Assembly: GCF_900103865.1 (NCBI RefSeq)
Contig: NZ_FNII01000008.1
Location: 124,001 to 188,000, forward strand
From: Vreelandella arcis
GTDB taxonomy: Bacteria > Pseudomonadota > Gammaproteobacteria > Pseudomonadales > Halomonadaceae
DNA: 64,000 nucleotides
Direction: 5' to 3'
Under the pieces are notes generated by a model. That model did not search any database. It was not told the DNA's origin and was given only the letters and a program-made list of their open reading frames with translations. Below are positions 38,514 through 47,727 of this stretch, piece after piece. Positions within the stretch are counted from its first letter, which is position 1. Each line of letters begins with the position of its first letter. The position numbers and the translations under genes are program-made.

Positions 38514-39977
38514 ATGCTGACGTTGATTTGCCGACATTTTATCGCCCAATCGAGCTATTACTTTGCGCTCATCGCCATCGCGTTGTTAGTGATGATGCCG
38601 ACCTTTTCGTTTGTGCCGGAAGGCGAACACCTAGCGCAGATTCGCCAGCGTGATTTCATTACCATTCATACCCGCAACACACCCACCACCTATTACCAAG
38701 GCCGCCACGGACCCACGGGATTTGAGTATGAACTGATGCGCCGGTTTGCCGACAGCCTGGGGGTCAGCCTCAACCTGAACGCCGACCACCACCCGGAAAG
38801 CGTGCTCCCGGCCGTGCGCGAAGAGGGCGACTTAGGCGCCGCGGCGCTACCGCTACTCACCGATACACCCGGCATTCACTTCACTCGCCCCATTATCCAA
38901 ATGCAACCCTTGGTGGTTTACCGTCGCGGCCTTAACGGCATCGCTACGCCAAGCGACCTGGTGGGGCTCTCATTGGGCACCCTAAGCGGCGCGGGCACCA
39001 GTAATGCCTTGCGCACCCTGCAGCGCGATCACCCTGAACTGAGCTGGAACGAATCCCACGAACTGGAGGTCGCCGAACTGCTTGCCCAAGTCGAAGATGG
39101 GCCGCTCGACGCGGCAGTGATTTTCGACCACCAGTTCCGCATCAACCGACTGTTTTTCCCCAACGTGGAACGCGGCTTTACGCTAGGCGACCCCCTCTCA
39201 ATGGCCTGGGCAGTGCCCAGCGGGCGAGGGCTAGGGTTGCTTAACGCGGCAAATAGCTTTCTGGAAGATCTACAGCAAACCGGCATCCTTGATCAGCTGG
39301 TCGAGCGCTATTTCGGCCACGACGATTACCTTGAGTATGTCGGCACCCGCACCTTTCTCACCCACCTGGATGCCCGTTTGCCTCGCTTTACTGACGAGTT
39401 CAAACAAGCCGCCAAAACAACCGGTTTTGACTGGAAGCTGCTCGCGGCGGTTGGCTACCAGGAGTCCCATTTGGATCCCGACGCAGTGTCCCCCACCGGC
39501 GTACGCGGGCTAATGATGCTCACCCGTCCTACCGCCAAAGAAATGGGCATTGAAAACCGCCGGGATCCTGCCCAAAGCATCGACGGCGGATCACGCTACC
39601 TGCGCAGCGTCATGGATCGCTTACCCGACGAAATTACCGGCGACGACCGTCTGTATATGGCGATGGCCGCCTACAACGTCGGATTAGGACACCTATATGA
39701 CGCCCGCGATATCGCCGAGATGCGCGGCGGCAATCCCAACCTCTGGGCCGATGTGCGCGAGGCTCTCCCCCTCTTACAACAGCGCGAATGGCACAGCAAA
39801 ACCCGCCATGGCTACGCCCGCGGCGGCGAACCGGTCATCTACGTCCGCAACATTCGCCGCTATTACGAGATGATCGAGTACGTTGAGCGCAGCCGCCAGC
39901 AGTTTTTCCAGTTAGAACAAACGCCTGTCAACGCAAATCCGCTGTTAATGTTTGAACCTGTACCGCCGCTTGATTAA
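38514..39977 (+). CDS. mltF: Membrane-bound lytic murein transglycosylase F
   Basis: A 487-residue protein with an N-terminal hydrophobic segment (about 12-32), an amino-acid-binding (SBP_bac_3) domain (about 45-275), and a lysozyme-like SLT domain (about 290-420). The catalytic Glu317 is in [19 protein letters not shown], followed by [12 protein letters not shown]. The enzyme cleaves peptidoglycan glycans to 1,6-anhydro-muropeptides, the material that AmpD later recycles. The ribosome site is weak; the ATG at 38514 gives the best hydrophobic start. Confidence 0.95.
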   Translation: MLTLICRHFIAQSSYYFALIAIALLVMMPTFSFVPEGEHLAQIRQRDFITIHTRNTPTTYYQGRHGPTGFEYELMRRFADSLGVSLNLNADHHPESVLPAVREEGDLGAAALPLLTDTPGIHFTRPIIQMQPLVVYRRGLNGIATPSDLVGLSLGTLSGAGTSNALRTLQRDHPELSWNESHELEVAELLAQVEDGPLDAAVIFDHQFRINRLFFPNVERGFTLGDPLSMAWAVPSGRGLGLLNAANSFLEDLQQTGILDQLVERYFGHDDYLEYVGTRTFLTHLDARLPRFTDEFKQAAKTTGFDWKLLAAVGYQESHLDPDAVSPTGVRGLMMLTRPTAKEMGIENRRDPAQSIDGGSRYLRSVMDRLPDEITGDDRLYMAMAAYNVGLGHLYDARDIAEMRGGNPNLWADVREALPLLQQREWHSKTRHGYARGGEPVIYVRNIRRYYEMIEYVERSRQQFFQLEQTPVNANPLLMFEPVPPLD

Positions 39978-39989
39978 ATCGAGACCGCA

Positions 39990-41948
39990 ATGCCCCAATG
40001 GCTTTTCCCACGCACAGCACTTAGCTTAACCGTCGTCGCCTTAGCAAGTGCGACGGGGTTGCTATTGGTGTCGCCCAGCGTCACCTGTTTGGCGTTGGGG
40101 CTATTGAGTCTCGCGCAGTTGGCCGCCATGCGCAGCGCATGGCGGGTGGCGTGCTTGATCGCCGCTGCCACTCTGGGCTTACTCACCCCAGGAATGATGA
40201 GCTACCTGCTGCCAGAGGCCTGGGTTGCCACGACCACTTGGCAATCGCTAGCCGCGCGTATTTTGCCGGGCGCGACAATTGAAACCCTTAGGGCACCGTT
40301 ACTCGCCACAGTGTCGCTCCAGCTAACCGCCCTGGCGCTCATACTCCGCTCACGGGCACGGCTCGGGGCTCCGCTGCTGATCATTGCGGCCACTTTGCTG
40401 ATCGGTTTGCAAGCCATAGAACCGGCGCTGCATCCCGACTTTATACCCTTACTTCACTACGCCACGGTTTGGCCGGCGCTGCTCGTCCATGCAGTCTTAC
40501 TGCTGGCTCACGTCGTTTATGCCCTCCCTTATTGGCGCGGCAAACAGTATTTGACCACCGCCTTATGGTTGCCCCTTGGCTTAGTCATCGTATCGCTACT
40601 GCTTTGGCAACAGTCACACCTTCAGGCCGAACGCACGCTCCATCAACGCGCTGAAGCCCGCGTTCAAAGTGTGATGACCCAGCTCAACCGTGAACTTACC
40701 GATCATCTTGACGCGATGCGCCGCTTTACGCGCTCATGGGCACTACAGACTGCCCCACCTGACTACCGGCAATGGGCGCATCAAGCGGAGGGCTACCAAC
40801 GCGATTTTGACTACTTGATTAATATTGCCTTCATCACGCCCGACAGCGGCATTCGCCAGGTTTACCCCGCCACACCAGATAATTTAAGTCTCTTAGGGCT
40901 ACGCCTGTTCGATGTTCAGCCGGCAGGCCGTCGCGCGCTTGAACCGGCACTGCGCGATAACCGAGAAGGCAGCACCGACATCATCGAACTACTGCAGGGC
41001 GAGCGCGGCATGATTCACTATCTTCCCGTCATGAACGCGCAACAGACCCATATAGGCGCAACGGCGATAGCGTTGAGCTTTCCGTTGCTCGCCGACACCC
41101 TATTCAAACCGCTACCCAAGGCGGAAGGCTTAATCCAATGGCACGCCAACGGCCAAATACTCGCCCAACATGGCGATGCTACTCGCCCCGGCCCATGGAC
41201 TTACCACCATCGCATTGCGCTCGGCGATAAAAGGCTGACGCTTTCCGACCAACCGCGTCGCGACCACTTATTAAGTCAACTGCCCAGGCTGCCGACGATC
41301 AGCTTGGTGCTGGGGCTGGCATTCGCGTATTTGGTCTACTTGGTGATATACACCCTCAAACAGCTGGGCCACCATCACCGCGCCATGCAGCACAGCAACC
41401 AGTCACTACAGCAAGAAATACGCACCCGCAGCGAACTGCAGCGCGAGGTCGAGTGGCTGGCGCGCCACGACGAATTAACCGGCGTCGCCAATCGCCGCTA
41501 TTTTCTTGATCATGTCAGCGAGCACCAAGACAAACGACCGCTCAGCTTGGCATTGTTTGATATTGACCATTTCAAGCGCGTGAACGACCAGTTGGGGCAC
41601 CTCGTGGGCGACGACTACCTGAAACGCACGGCTTGGTTAGGAGAGAAGCTGATTGGGCAGCACGGCGGCATTTTTGCACGCTACGGCGGCGAAGAGTTTG
41701 TTGCCTGGCTGCCCGGCCTCGACGTCGAGGCCGCACAACGCGTGGCTGATACGCTGCGTTTGCAGCTGGCCGACGCTCACCTGCCCCATGCCGACGGCAA
41801 CCCCATCACCCTAAGCGCTGGCGTGGTAAGCGTTAACGATCCGCAGCCGGTCGATATGACGCGCATGATGCAAACCGCCGATGAAGCGCTTTATTACGCC
41901 AAACGCGCTGGCCGGAACCGTGTCGTTCCCGGTCGCCTCGGCGGCTAA
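39990..41948 (+). CDS. Membrane diguanylate cyclase (GGDEF domain)
   Basis: A 652-residue protein. Residues 1-215 hold about seven hydrophobic helices. Residues 215-430 form an extracytoplasmic region that resembles a CHASE-type sensor (FDYLINIAFITPDSGIRQVYP). One more helix is at about 433-455, a short coiled region follows, and a GGDEF domain spans 490-650. The active motif GGEEF at 566-570 is intact, so c-di-GMP synthesis is expected. The RxxD inhibitory site normally just before it is missing (GQHGGIFARYGG instead). It lies 12 bp after mltF, possibly co-transcribed. Its signal is unknown. Confidence 0.9.
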   Translation: MPQWLFPRTALSLTVVALASATGLLLVSPSVTCLALGLLSLAQLAAMRSAWRVACLIAAATLGLLTPGMMSYLLPEAWVATTTWQSLAARILPGATIETLRAPLLATVSLQLTALALILRSRARLGAPLLIIAATLLIGLQAIEPALHPDFIPLLHYATVWPALLVHAVLLLAHVVYALPYWRGKQYLTTALWLPLGLVIVSLLLWQQSHLQAERTLHQRAEARVQSVMTQLNRELTDHLDAMRRFTRSWALQTAPPDYRQWAHQAEGYQRDFDYLINIAFITPDSGIRQVYPATPDNLSLLGLRLFDVQPAGRRALEPALRDNREGSTDIIELLQGERGMIHYLPVMNAQQTHIGATAIALSFPLLADTLFKPLPKAEGLIQWHANGQILAQHGDATRPGPWTYHHRIALGDKRLTLSDQPRRDHLLSQLPRLPTISLVLGLAFAYLVYLVIYTLKQLGHHHRAMQHSNQSLQQEIRTRSELQREVEWLARHDELTGVANRRYFLDHVSEHQDKRPLSLALFDIDHFKRVNDQLGHLVGDDYLKRTAWLGEKLIGQHGGIFARYGGEEFVAWLPGLDVEAAQRVADTLRLQLADAHLPHADGNPITLSAGVVSVNDPQPVDMTRMMQTADEALYYAKRAGRNRVVPGRLGG

Positions 41949-41949
41949 C

Positions 41950-42420
41950 TCACCTCTCAGCGTCAACGCGCCTGGCAGCAAAAAACGCTTTTAAACATTT
42001 TTTGGCCGGTACCGCCAGGATACCGCCCTGCACCTCAATGGCATGATTGAACCATGGCTGCGCCAGTAGGTTAGCTTTTGATTCGATCATCCCCGTGCGC
42101 GGCTCGGCGGCCCCGTATACCAAGCGTCTGAGCCGTGCGTGAACCATCGCCCCGGCGCACATCATACAAGGCTCCAAGGTGACAAATAGCGTGCAACCGG
42201 CTAAGCGATAATTGCCCTGGTACTGGGCGGCGGCGCGAAGGGCAAGAATTTCCGCATGGCCGCTGGGGTCGCAGTTGACAACGGGTGCATTGCCCGCCTC
42301 ACCGATAATCCGGCCCTCGGCGTCGACCACCACAGCCCCCACCGGCACTTCGCCCATATCAGCCGCTAAGTGAGCTTGATCAAGCGCCCGGTGCATATAA
42401 AATTCATCGCTGCGAATCAC
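41950..42420 (-). CDS. tadA: tRNA-specific adenosine deaminase TadA
   Basis: A 156-residue zinc deaminase that converts A34 to inosine in tRNA-Arg(ACG). The catalytic HAE is in SGHAEILALRAAA, and the zinc pair is in LEPCMMCAGAMVHARL. The start is GTG, with GCGGAG six to seven bases upstream. It is convergent with the cyclase gene, the stops one base apart. Confidence 0.95.
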   Translation of the reverse strand: MIRSDEFYMHRALDQAHLAADMGEVPVGAVVVDAEGRIIGEAGNAPVVNCDPSGHAEILALRAAAQYQGNYRLAGCTLFVTLEPCMMCAGAMVHARLRRLVYGAAEPRTGMIESKANLLAQPWFNHAIEVQGGILAVPAKKCLKAFFAARRVDAER

Positions 42421-42502
42421 GGCAAACTCCGCTAAGGTAGCTAAACGATCGTATGAACGGTGCCCTAAGCGCCGCTGAATTAGACACTACAGGATACCGA
42501 GA

Positions 42503-43324
42503 ATGGCAGACGCGCTGAATACGCTGGTCAATTTACTGGAGCTAGAAACCCTGGAAGACACACTCTTTCGAGGCCAAAGCCAAGACTTAGGCTTCCCTCA
42601 GCTCTACGGCGGGCAGGTATTGGGGCAGGCATTAGCCGCCGCAAGCCGCACCGTACCCGACGAGCGCCGCCCGCACTCTCAGCATGGCTACTTTCTTCGC
42701 CCCGGAGACCCTCACCGCCCGGTGGTCTACCAGGTCGACACGATTCGCGACGGCGGCAGCTTCACCACCCGCCGGGTCACGGCGATTCAAAAAGGCCGCC
42801 CCATCTTTTTCTGTAGCGCTTCTTTTCAGAGTCACGAAACCAGTTTCAGCCACCAGCGTGCGATGCCCGACGTCCCAAGCCCGGAAGCACTGATAGAAAG
42901 CGGGGATGTTAAACACGCACGTTTTCCCGGCCACCCTATCGAATTTCTGCACCTCAAGGGCAATCCCGATCAAGCAATACCCACCGGTCAGTGCCTGTGG
43001 TTTCGCTTAGCGGGCAGCCTGCCCAACGACGCAGCACTCCACCGTCATTTGCTGTCTTACGCATCCGATTTTAATTTACTGACCACCAGCCTAGTGCCCC
43101 ATGGCATCCGCTACACCGACCCGCAGTTGCGCATTGCCAGCCTCGATCACACGCTTTGGCTGCACGAAGACACACGACTGGATGACTGGCTGCTTTACGT
43201 CATCGACTCGCCCTGGGCGGGCGGTGCGCGCGGCTTGGCGCGGGGGCATATTTACCAACGCGATGGCCGCCTGGTGGCATCGACTGCTCAAGAAGGTCTA
43301 ACGCGCTACCAAAGCGCCGACTAA
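42503..43324 (+). CDS. tesB: Acyl-CoA thioesterase II
   Basis: A 273-residue double hot-dog enzyme that hydrolyses acyl-CoA to free acid and CoA. The family blocks are present: NLLELETLEDTLFRGQS, PQLYGGQVLGQALAAASRTV, HSQHGYFLRPGDP and SFTTRRVTAIQKGRPIFFCSASFQ, with SLDHTLWLHED in the second half. AGGATACCGAGA precedes the ATG. A terminator hairpin follows. Confidence 0.94.
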   Translation: MADALNTLVNLLELETLEDTLFRGQSQDLGFPQLYGGQVLGQALAAASRTVPDERRPHSQHGYFLRPGDPHRPVVYQVDTIRDGGSFTTRRVTAIQKGRPIFFCSASFQSHETSFSHQRAMPDVPSPEALIESGDVKHARFPGHPIEFLHLKGNPDQAIPTGQCLWFRLAGSLPNDAALHRHLLSYASDFNLLTTSLVPHGIRYTDPQLRIASLDHTLWLHEDTRLDDWLLYVIDSPWAGGARGLARGHIYQRDGRLVASTAQEGLTRYQSAD

Positions 43325-43332
43325 GTCACAAA

Positions 43333-43356
43333 CAAACGCCCGCTTTTAAGCGGGCG
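43333..43356 (-). terminator. Terminator after the malic enzyme gene
   Basis: CGCCCGCT/AGCGGGCG (43337-43356) with a four-base loop. On the minus strand it is followed by TTTGTTTGT, so it ends the malic enzyme transcript and may also serve tesB. Confidence 0.75.
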
Positions 43357-43393
43357 CTGCTATGCAAGGCATCAATACAGGGATGACAGTGAC

Positions 43394-44665
43394 TTATTCT
43401 CCGTAAACGTCATCAATGGTGCCGAGCGGGTAATGCGCCGGGTACGGCTTACGCGCCACACCTGAGTCGACCGCTGCCTGGGCCACCGCTGAGGAAATAC
43501 GCGCCAGCAGCCGCACATCAACAGGTGTGGGGATAATATACTCGCGCCCAAACTGCATGTCGGTGCGCTCGTAGGCATCCAGAACTTCCTGAGGCACCGG
43601 CTCGCGGGCCAAGTCTTTCAGGGCATGAACCGCCGCCAGCTTCATGGCTTCATTGATGCGCGTTGCGCGTACGTCCAACGCCCCGCGGAAAATAAACGGA
43701 AAGCCTAAGACGTTATTCACCTGATTGGGGAAGTCCGAACGACCAGTGGCCATGATCACATCCGGGCGTGCTTCGCGGGCAACGTCGGGATGAATCTCGG
43801 GGTCAGGGTTGGTGCAGGCAAAAATCACCGGATCCGCCGCCATTTTCTGGATCTGCGCCGCCGACAACAACCCTGGACCAGACAACCCAATGAACACATC
43901 GGCCCCGTCGATGGCGTCGTCCAGGGTGCGCATGTCCGTGTCCCGGGCGAATTCCGCTTTATATTCGTTGATGCCCTCGCGGTCGCTATGGATAACCCCG
44001 CGACGATCCAGCATCACCAGGTTTTCTTTACGCGCCCCACAGGAAACCAGCAGGCGCATACAGGCGATAGCGGCAGCCCCAGCGCCCATGCAAACGATTT
44101 TCACGTCTTGGATGGCTTTCCCTGCAATATCCAGCGCATTGAGCATGCCGGCTGCGGTGACAATCGCCGTACCGTGCTGATCATCGTGAAAAACCGGAAT
44201 ACGACAGCGCTCAATCAGCGCTTTTTCAATTTCAAAACATTCCGGCGCTTTAATGTCTTCTAGGTTGATACCGCCCCAGGTATCGGCAATGCGTGCAACA
44301 GTATCGATAAACGCCTGCGGACTCTCTGCGTCCACCTCGATATCCACCGAATTAATCCCAGCAAAGCATTTAAACAATACCCCCTTGCCTTCCATCACCG
44401 GCTTGCTGGCTAGCGGCCCCAGGTTACCCAATCCCAGAATGGCACTGCCATCCGAAATGACGGCGACCAGATTTCCTTTACCGGTATAGCGGTACGCATT
44501 TTCGGCTTCACGGGCAATTTCACGAACCGGCTCCGCCACGCCAGGACTATACGCCAGCGCCAGATCCCGTGCCGTAGCAGTGGGTTTGGTCAACTCCACT
44601 GACAGCTTACCGGGGATCGGCCGAGCGTGGTAATCCAAAGCAGCCTGCTTATTTGCATCCGTCAT
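43394..44665 (-). CDS. NADP-type malic enzyme, short form
   Basis: A 423-residue enzyme that oxidatively decarboxylates malate to pyruvate. SPGVAEPVREIA near residue 40, the DGSAILGLGNLGP block, VFHDDQHGTAIVTAAG (metal and substrate site) and GAGAAAIAC (dinucleotide loop) are all present. It lacks the C-terminal phosphotransacetylase-like domain of full MaeB, which makes it the short form found in many bacteria. NADP rather than NAD preference is inferred from family. The gene is next to rpmE and priA, as in Pseudomonas. Confidence 0.93.
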   Translation of the reverse strand: MTDANKQAALDYHARPIPGKLSVELTKPTATARDLALAYSPGVAEPVREIAREAENAYRYTGKGNLVAVISDGSAILGLGNLGPLASKPVMEGKGVLFKCFAGINSVDIEVDAESPQAFIDTVARIADTWGGINLEDIKAPECFEIEKALIERCRIPVFHDDQHGTAIVTAAGMLNALDIAGKAIQDVKIVCMGAGAAAIACMRLLVSCGARKENLVMLDRRGVIHSDREGINEYKAEFARDTDMRTLDDAIDGADVFIGLSGPGLLSAAQIQKMAADPVIFACTNPDPEIHPDVAREARPDVIMATGRSDFPNQVNNVLGFPFIFRGALDVRATRINEAMKLAAVHALKDLAREPVPQEVLDAYERTDMQFGREYIIPTPVDVRLLARISSAVAQAAVDSGVARKPYPAHYPLGTIDDVYGE

Positions 44666-44706
44666 GGTTAAGGGTCCAGTTGCATAAAAGGAAAGTAAGC
44701 GCCCTC

Positions 44707-44735
44707 AGAATATAGAAAAACCCCAGCACGCTCAA
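44707..44735 (-). promoter_or_regulatory. Predicted promoter for the malic enzyme gene
   Basis: On the minus strand TTGAGC (44730-44735), a 17-bp spacer and TATTCT (44707-44712); an overlapping TATATT gives a 15-bp spacer. It lies about 40-70 bp before the start. Confidence 0.35.
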
Positions 44736-44963
44736 GCCAGCTGTAAACCTGCCAACAAAACGGCCGTTTAATCGACTTTTCCTTCAGTTTCGCCACATTT
44801 GAGCGATATTTAATGAAATTTACTCTCAATCACCTCAGGCGTAATGGCCACTTTCATGGATGCAGCGCAGCATTTTTGGAAATATTTTTCACCTTTATGT
44901 TTTTACGGCTCACCAGCAAAGCACCCTACCGACGCTGTTTATCGACAACGCGCTAGCCACCTA

Positions 44964-44995
44964 TAAAAAAACCCACGCCGAAGCGTGGGTTTTTC
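44964..44995 (-). terminator. Terminator after rpmE
   Basis: ACCCACGC/GCGTGGGT with a CGAA loop, flanked by A- and T-runs on both sides, giving a strong bidirectional intrinsic terminator. It lies 43 bp after the rpmE stop. Confidence 0.9.
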
Positions 44996-45037
44996 GCAAG
45001 CACCTGGATGCTGGCGAGATGGCGAATCCGGACTGGA

Positions 45038-45253
45038 TTAGCCGCGCTTGATGGCAGCGCCAAAACGCTTGTTGAAGCGCTCTACACGGCCACCCGTGGT
45101 CGCTTGCTTCTGCTTACCCGTATAGAAAGGGTGGCAGTTGGAGCACACGTCCAGAGAGAAGTCCTGACCCGAGGTAGAACCGACCTGGAATGTAGCACCG
45201 CAAGAACAACTGGCGTTGACCGTGTTGTAATTCGGATGGATACCTTGTTTCAT
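45038..45253 (-). CDS. rpmE: 50S ribosomal protein L31 (zinc-binding type)
   Basis: A 71-residue ribosomal protein from the ATG at 45253, with GAGG six bases upstream; an upstream extension is rejected. [12 protein letters not shown] opens it. Cysteines 16, 18, 37 and 40 form the zinc site of the C+ type, so this is RpmE rather than the zinc-free YkgM form. It is divergent from priA. Confidence 0.97.
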   Translation of the reverse strand: MKQGIHPNYNTVNASCSCGATFQVGSTSGQDFSLDVCSNCHPFYTGKQKQATTGGRVERFNKRFGAAIKRG

Positions 45254-45397
45254 CTTGAGCCTCATCAGCGGTATGCCGCCACCTGATCTCGTGCCAGGCA
45301 CCGCATACGGGTTTAAAAAACGACTAACCGGTTAATCGCTCCATCGTTTAGATTTAGAGCGGCCGCATATTCTAGCAAAACTAATGCCGGAGGCCAA

Positions 45398-47620
45398 TTG
45401 TCCGACGCTGTTTCTGCCCAGGTGCTGAAAATCGCCCTGCCGTCGCCGTTGCGACGCTTGTTTGACTACTTACCCAGCCGCCAGACGCCCCCTGGCGGCT
45501 GGCAGCCGGGTCTGCGCGTTCGCGTACCGTTTGGCCGTCGAGACGTTGTGGGGGTCATCGTCGAGCTGGCAGACCACAGCGACCTGCCGCGCTCCCAGTT
45601 GCGCAGTGTTCACGAGACACTAGACGATGGGCCACTGCCAGCCGATTGGTTCTGGCTTTGCCAGTTTACGGCGCGCTATTACCAGCACAGCCTCGGCGAT
45701 ACGCTGCACTTAGCAATGCCCGCAAGGCTCCGCCAAGGCCACCCTATGGCCGGCCGAACACAAACCCTCTGGCTTTCGTCAGGTGCGCCCGACGATGAAC
45801 GCCTTAGCCGCGCCCCAAAGCAGGCCGAGCTACATGCATTACTGCGCCAGCACCCCCACGGGTTACCGGGCCGCGCAGTGAATGCCCATGGCTTTAGCCG
45901 CGACCAATTACTCGCCCTAGAGAAAAAGGGCCTCGCCCATGCGCAGGACATTACCCTCACCGCCCCCACGCCTCCCGGCGGCAGCCTACTGGCTAGCCCG
46001 GCACTGCCGCTTAACCGCGAACAGGCCACCGCGCTGGCCGCGCTGCACGAAAAGCTCGATGGCTATCACCCTTGCTTGCTAGAAGGCGTCACCGGCAGCG
46101 GTAAGACCGAAATTTACTTACAACTGATAGAGGCCGTAGCGGCCAAGGGCAAGCAGTCGCTGGTATTAGTGCCGGAAATTGGCCTCACCCCGCAGACGCT
46201 TGCGCGCTTTAAAAGCCGCTTTCGCGTGCCGGTTCTGGCGCTACACTCCGGACTCACCGACCCGGAGCGCCTGGACGTGTGGGAGGCCGCCGCCAGCGGG
46301 CGCGCACTGATCATCATCGGCACTCGTTCGGCGATTTTTACGCCGCTGGCCAACCCCGGCGCGATCATCGTCGATGAAGAGCACGACGGCTCCTATAAGC
46401 AGCAGGACGGCCTGCGTTACCACGCCCGCGACTTGGCCGTTGCCCGTGCCCACCACCATAAGATTCCTTTATTAATGGGCAGTGCCACGCCATCTCTGGA
46501 AAGTTTACAGCAGGCGCTGACTGGCACTTATCGGCATTTACGCTTAACCCAGCGCCCCAGCCGTCACCCGCCTGCCAAACTCGAACTGGTCGACATGCGT
46601 CACCAGCGCCGCCAGGGCGGGTTGTTACCAGCCGCCCTAACAGCCATCAAAAACACCCTGGCTGCCGGCAAGCAGGTACTTATTTTCATCAACCGGCGTG
46701 GCTTTGCGCCGACGCTTGCCTGCCATGCCTGCGGCTGGATAGCCGAGTGTGGCCAGTGTGATTCGCGCATGACACTGCATCGCCAGCCTCCGCTACTCGC
46801 CTGCCACCATTGCGATAGCCGTCGCGGCTTGCCGGACGCCTGCCCGGAATGCGGTAGTGGCGATTTGCGTGCGCTGGGCAGCGGCACCGAGCGCACCGAA
46901 GAAACCCTGCAAAGCCTGTTCCCCAAGACCACCGTGCAACGCATCGACCGCGACAGCACACGTCGCAAAGACAGCTTCGAGCAAATGCTTAAAGAGATTC
47001 AGCGAGGCGAACCTTGCCTATTGGTGGGGACACAAATGCTCGTCAAGGGGCACCACTTGCCCCATGTGACGTTGGTCGTGGTGGTCAACGCCGACGGCGG
47101 TCTTTACGCCGCCGACTTTCGCGCTCTGGAGCACAGCGCTCAACTGTTGGAGCAAGTGGCCGGACGAGCAGGCCGTGCGGCCCACCCCGGCCGCGTGCTG
47201 GTGCAAACCCTGCACCCCGACGACCCGCATCTCGGCCAACTCGCCGAACATGGCTACGGGGCACTCGCACGCAACTTACTCGAAGAGCGTCGCCTCGCCC
47301 AACTGCCCCCGTTTTGTTTTATGGCGCTGCTACGCATCGAAAGCCCCAAAGAAGATGCCGCGCTGGCCTTGGCCCAACAGGCCGCCCAGGCACTGCGCCA
47401 ATGGCTAACCCATAGCAACACCCCAGCGCGCTGCCTAGGGCCGGCACCCGCGCCCATGGAACGACGCCAGAACCGTTACCACATGCAGGTCATGCTCGCC
47501 GCGGATAAGCGCAGCCAGCTCCACGCCGCTGCCAGTTGGCTAGTTCAATGGCTCGAGGCAAACCGCGATGCACGACGGGTTCGCTGGTCGATCGACATCG
47601 ATCCGCAAAGCCTATCTTAG
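45398..47620 (+). CDS. priA: Primosomal protein N' (replication restart helicase PriA)
   Basis: A 740-residue helicase that reloads the replisome at stalled forks. The N-terminal DNA-binding region is followed by Walker A GVTGSGKTEIY near residue 230, VDEEHDGSYKQQ, and a zinc domain with eight cysteines (about 445-490: CHACGW, CGQCD, CHHCD, CPECGS). VGTQMLVKGHHLP and LEQVAGRAGRA are later motifs. The start is TTG at 45398, four bases after CGGAGGC; the strong site supports it. Confidence 0.96.
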   Translation: MSDAVSAQVLKIALPSPLRRLFDYLPSRQTPPGGWQPGLRVRVPFGRRDVVGVIVELADHSDLPRSQLRSVHETLDDGPLPADWFWLCQFTARYYQHSLGDTLHLAMPARLRQGHPMAGRTQTLWLSSGAPDDERLSRAPKQAELHALLRQHPHGLPGRAVNAHGFSRDQLLALEKKGLAHAQDITLTAPTPPGGSLLASPALPLNREQATALAALHEKLDGYHPCLLEGVTGSGKTEIYLQLIEAVAAKGKQSLVLVPEIGLTPQTLARFKSRFRVPVLALHSGLTDPERLDVWEAAASGRALIIIGTRSAIFTPLANPGAIIVDEEHDGSYKQQDGLRYHARDLAVARAHHHKIPLLMGSATPSLESLQQALTGTYRHLRLTQRPSRHPPAKLELVDMRHQRRQGGLLPAALTAIKNTLAAGKQVLIFINRRGFAPTLACHACGWIAECGQCDSRMTLHRQPPLLACHHCDSRRGLPDACPECGSGDLRALGSGTERTEETLQSLFPKTTVQRIDRDSTRRKDSFEQMLKEIQRGEPCLLVGTQMLVKGHHLPHVTLVVVVNADGGLYAADFRALEHSAQLLEQVAGRAGRAAHPGRVLVQTLHPDDPHLGQLAEHGYGALARNLLEERRLAQLPPFCFMALLRIESPKEDAALALAQQAAQALRQWLTHSNTPARCLGPAPAPMERRQNRYHMQVMLAADKRSQLHAAASWLVQWLEANRDARRVRWSIDIDPQSLS

Positions 47621-47727
47621 CCGCCTCCGCACACACGGCTTTGAAACTGCGCGCCAATTGCCGATAATAGCCGCCTTACTGGCACACCTCGTATAAATGC
47701 GCGCCACCGACGTAACCGGATACTTAA

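Larger units (their letters stand above)
44666..45037. other. 372-bp non-coding region between the malic enzyme gene and rpmE
   Basis: It holds a likely malic enzyme promoter (44707-44735) and the rpmE terminator (44964-44995). The rest is AT-rich with no credible gene; a 63-codon frame on the plus strand reads through the terminator and is rejected. Confidence 0.7.

Noticed and set aside
44860-45051. 63-codon plus-strand frame between the malic enzyme gene and rpmE
   Set aside because: It reads through the rpmE terminator and into rpmE, with no ribosome site.
45325-45334. TAACCGGTTA palindrome between rpmE and priA
   Set aside because: Ten bases is short for a palindrome and it does not resemble a known zinc-regulator site.
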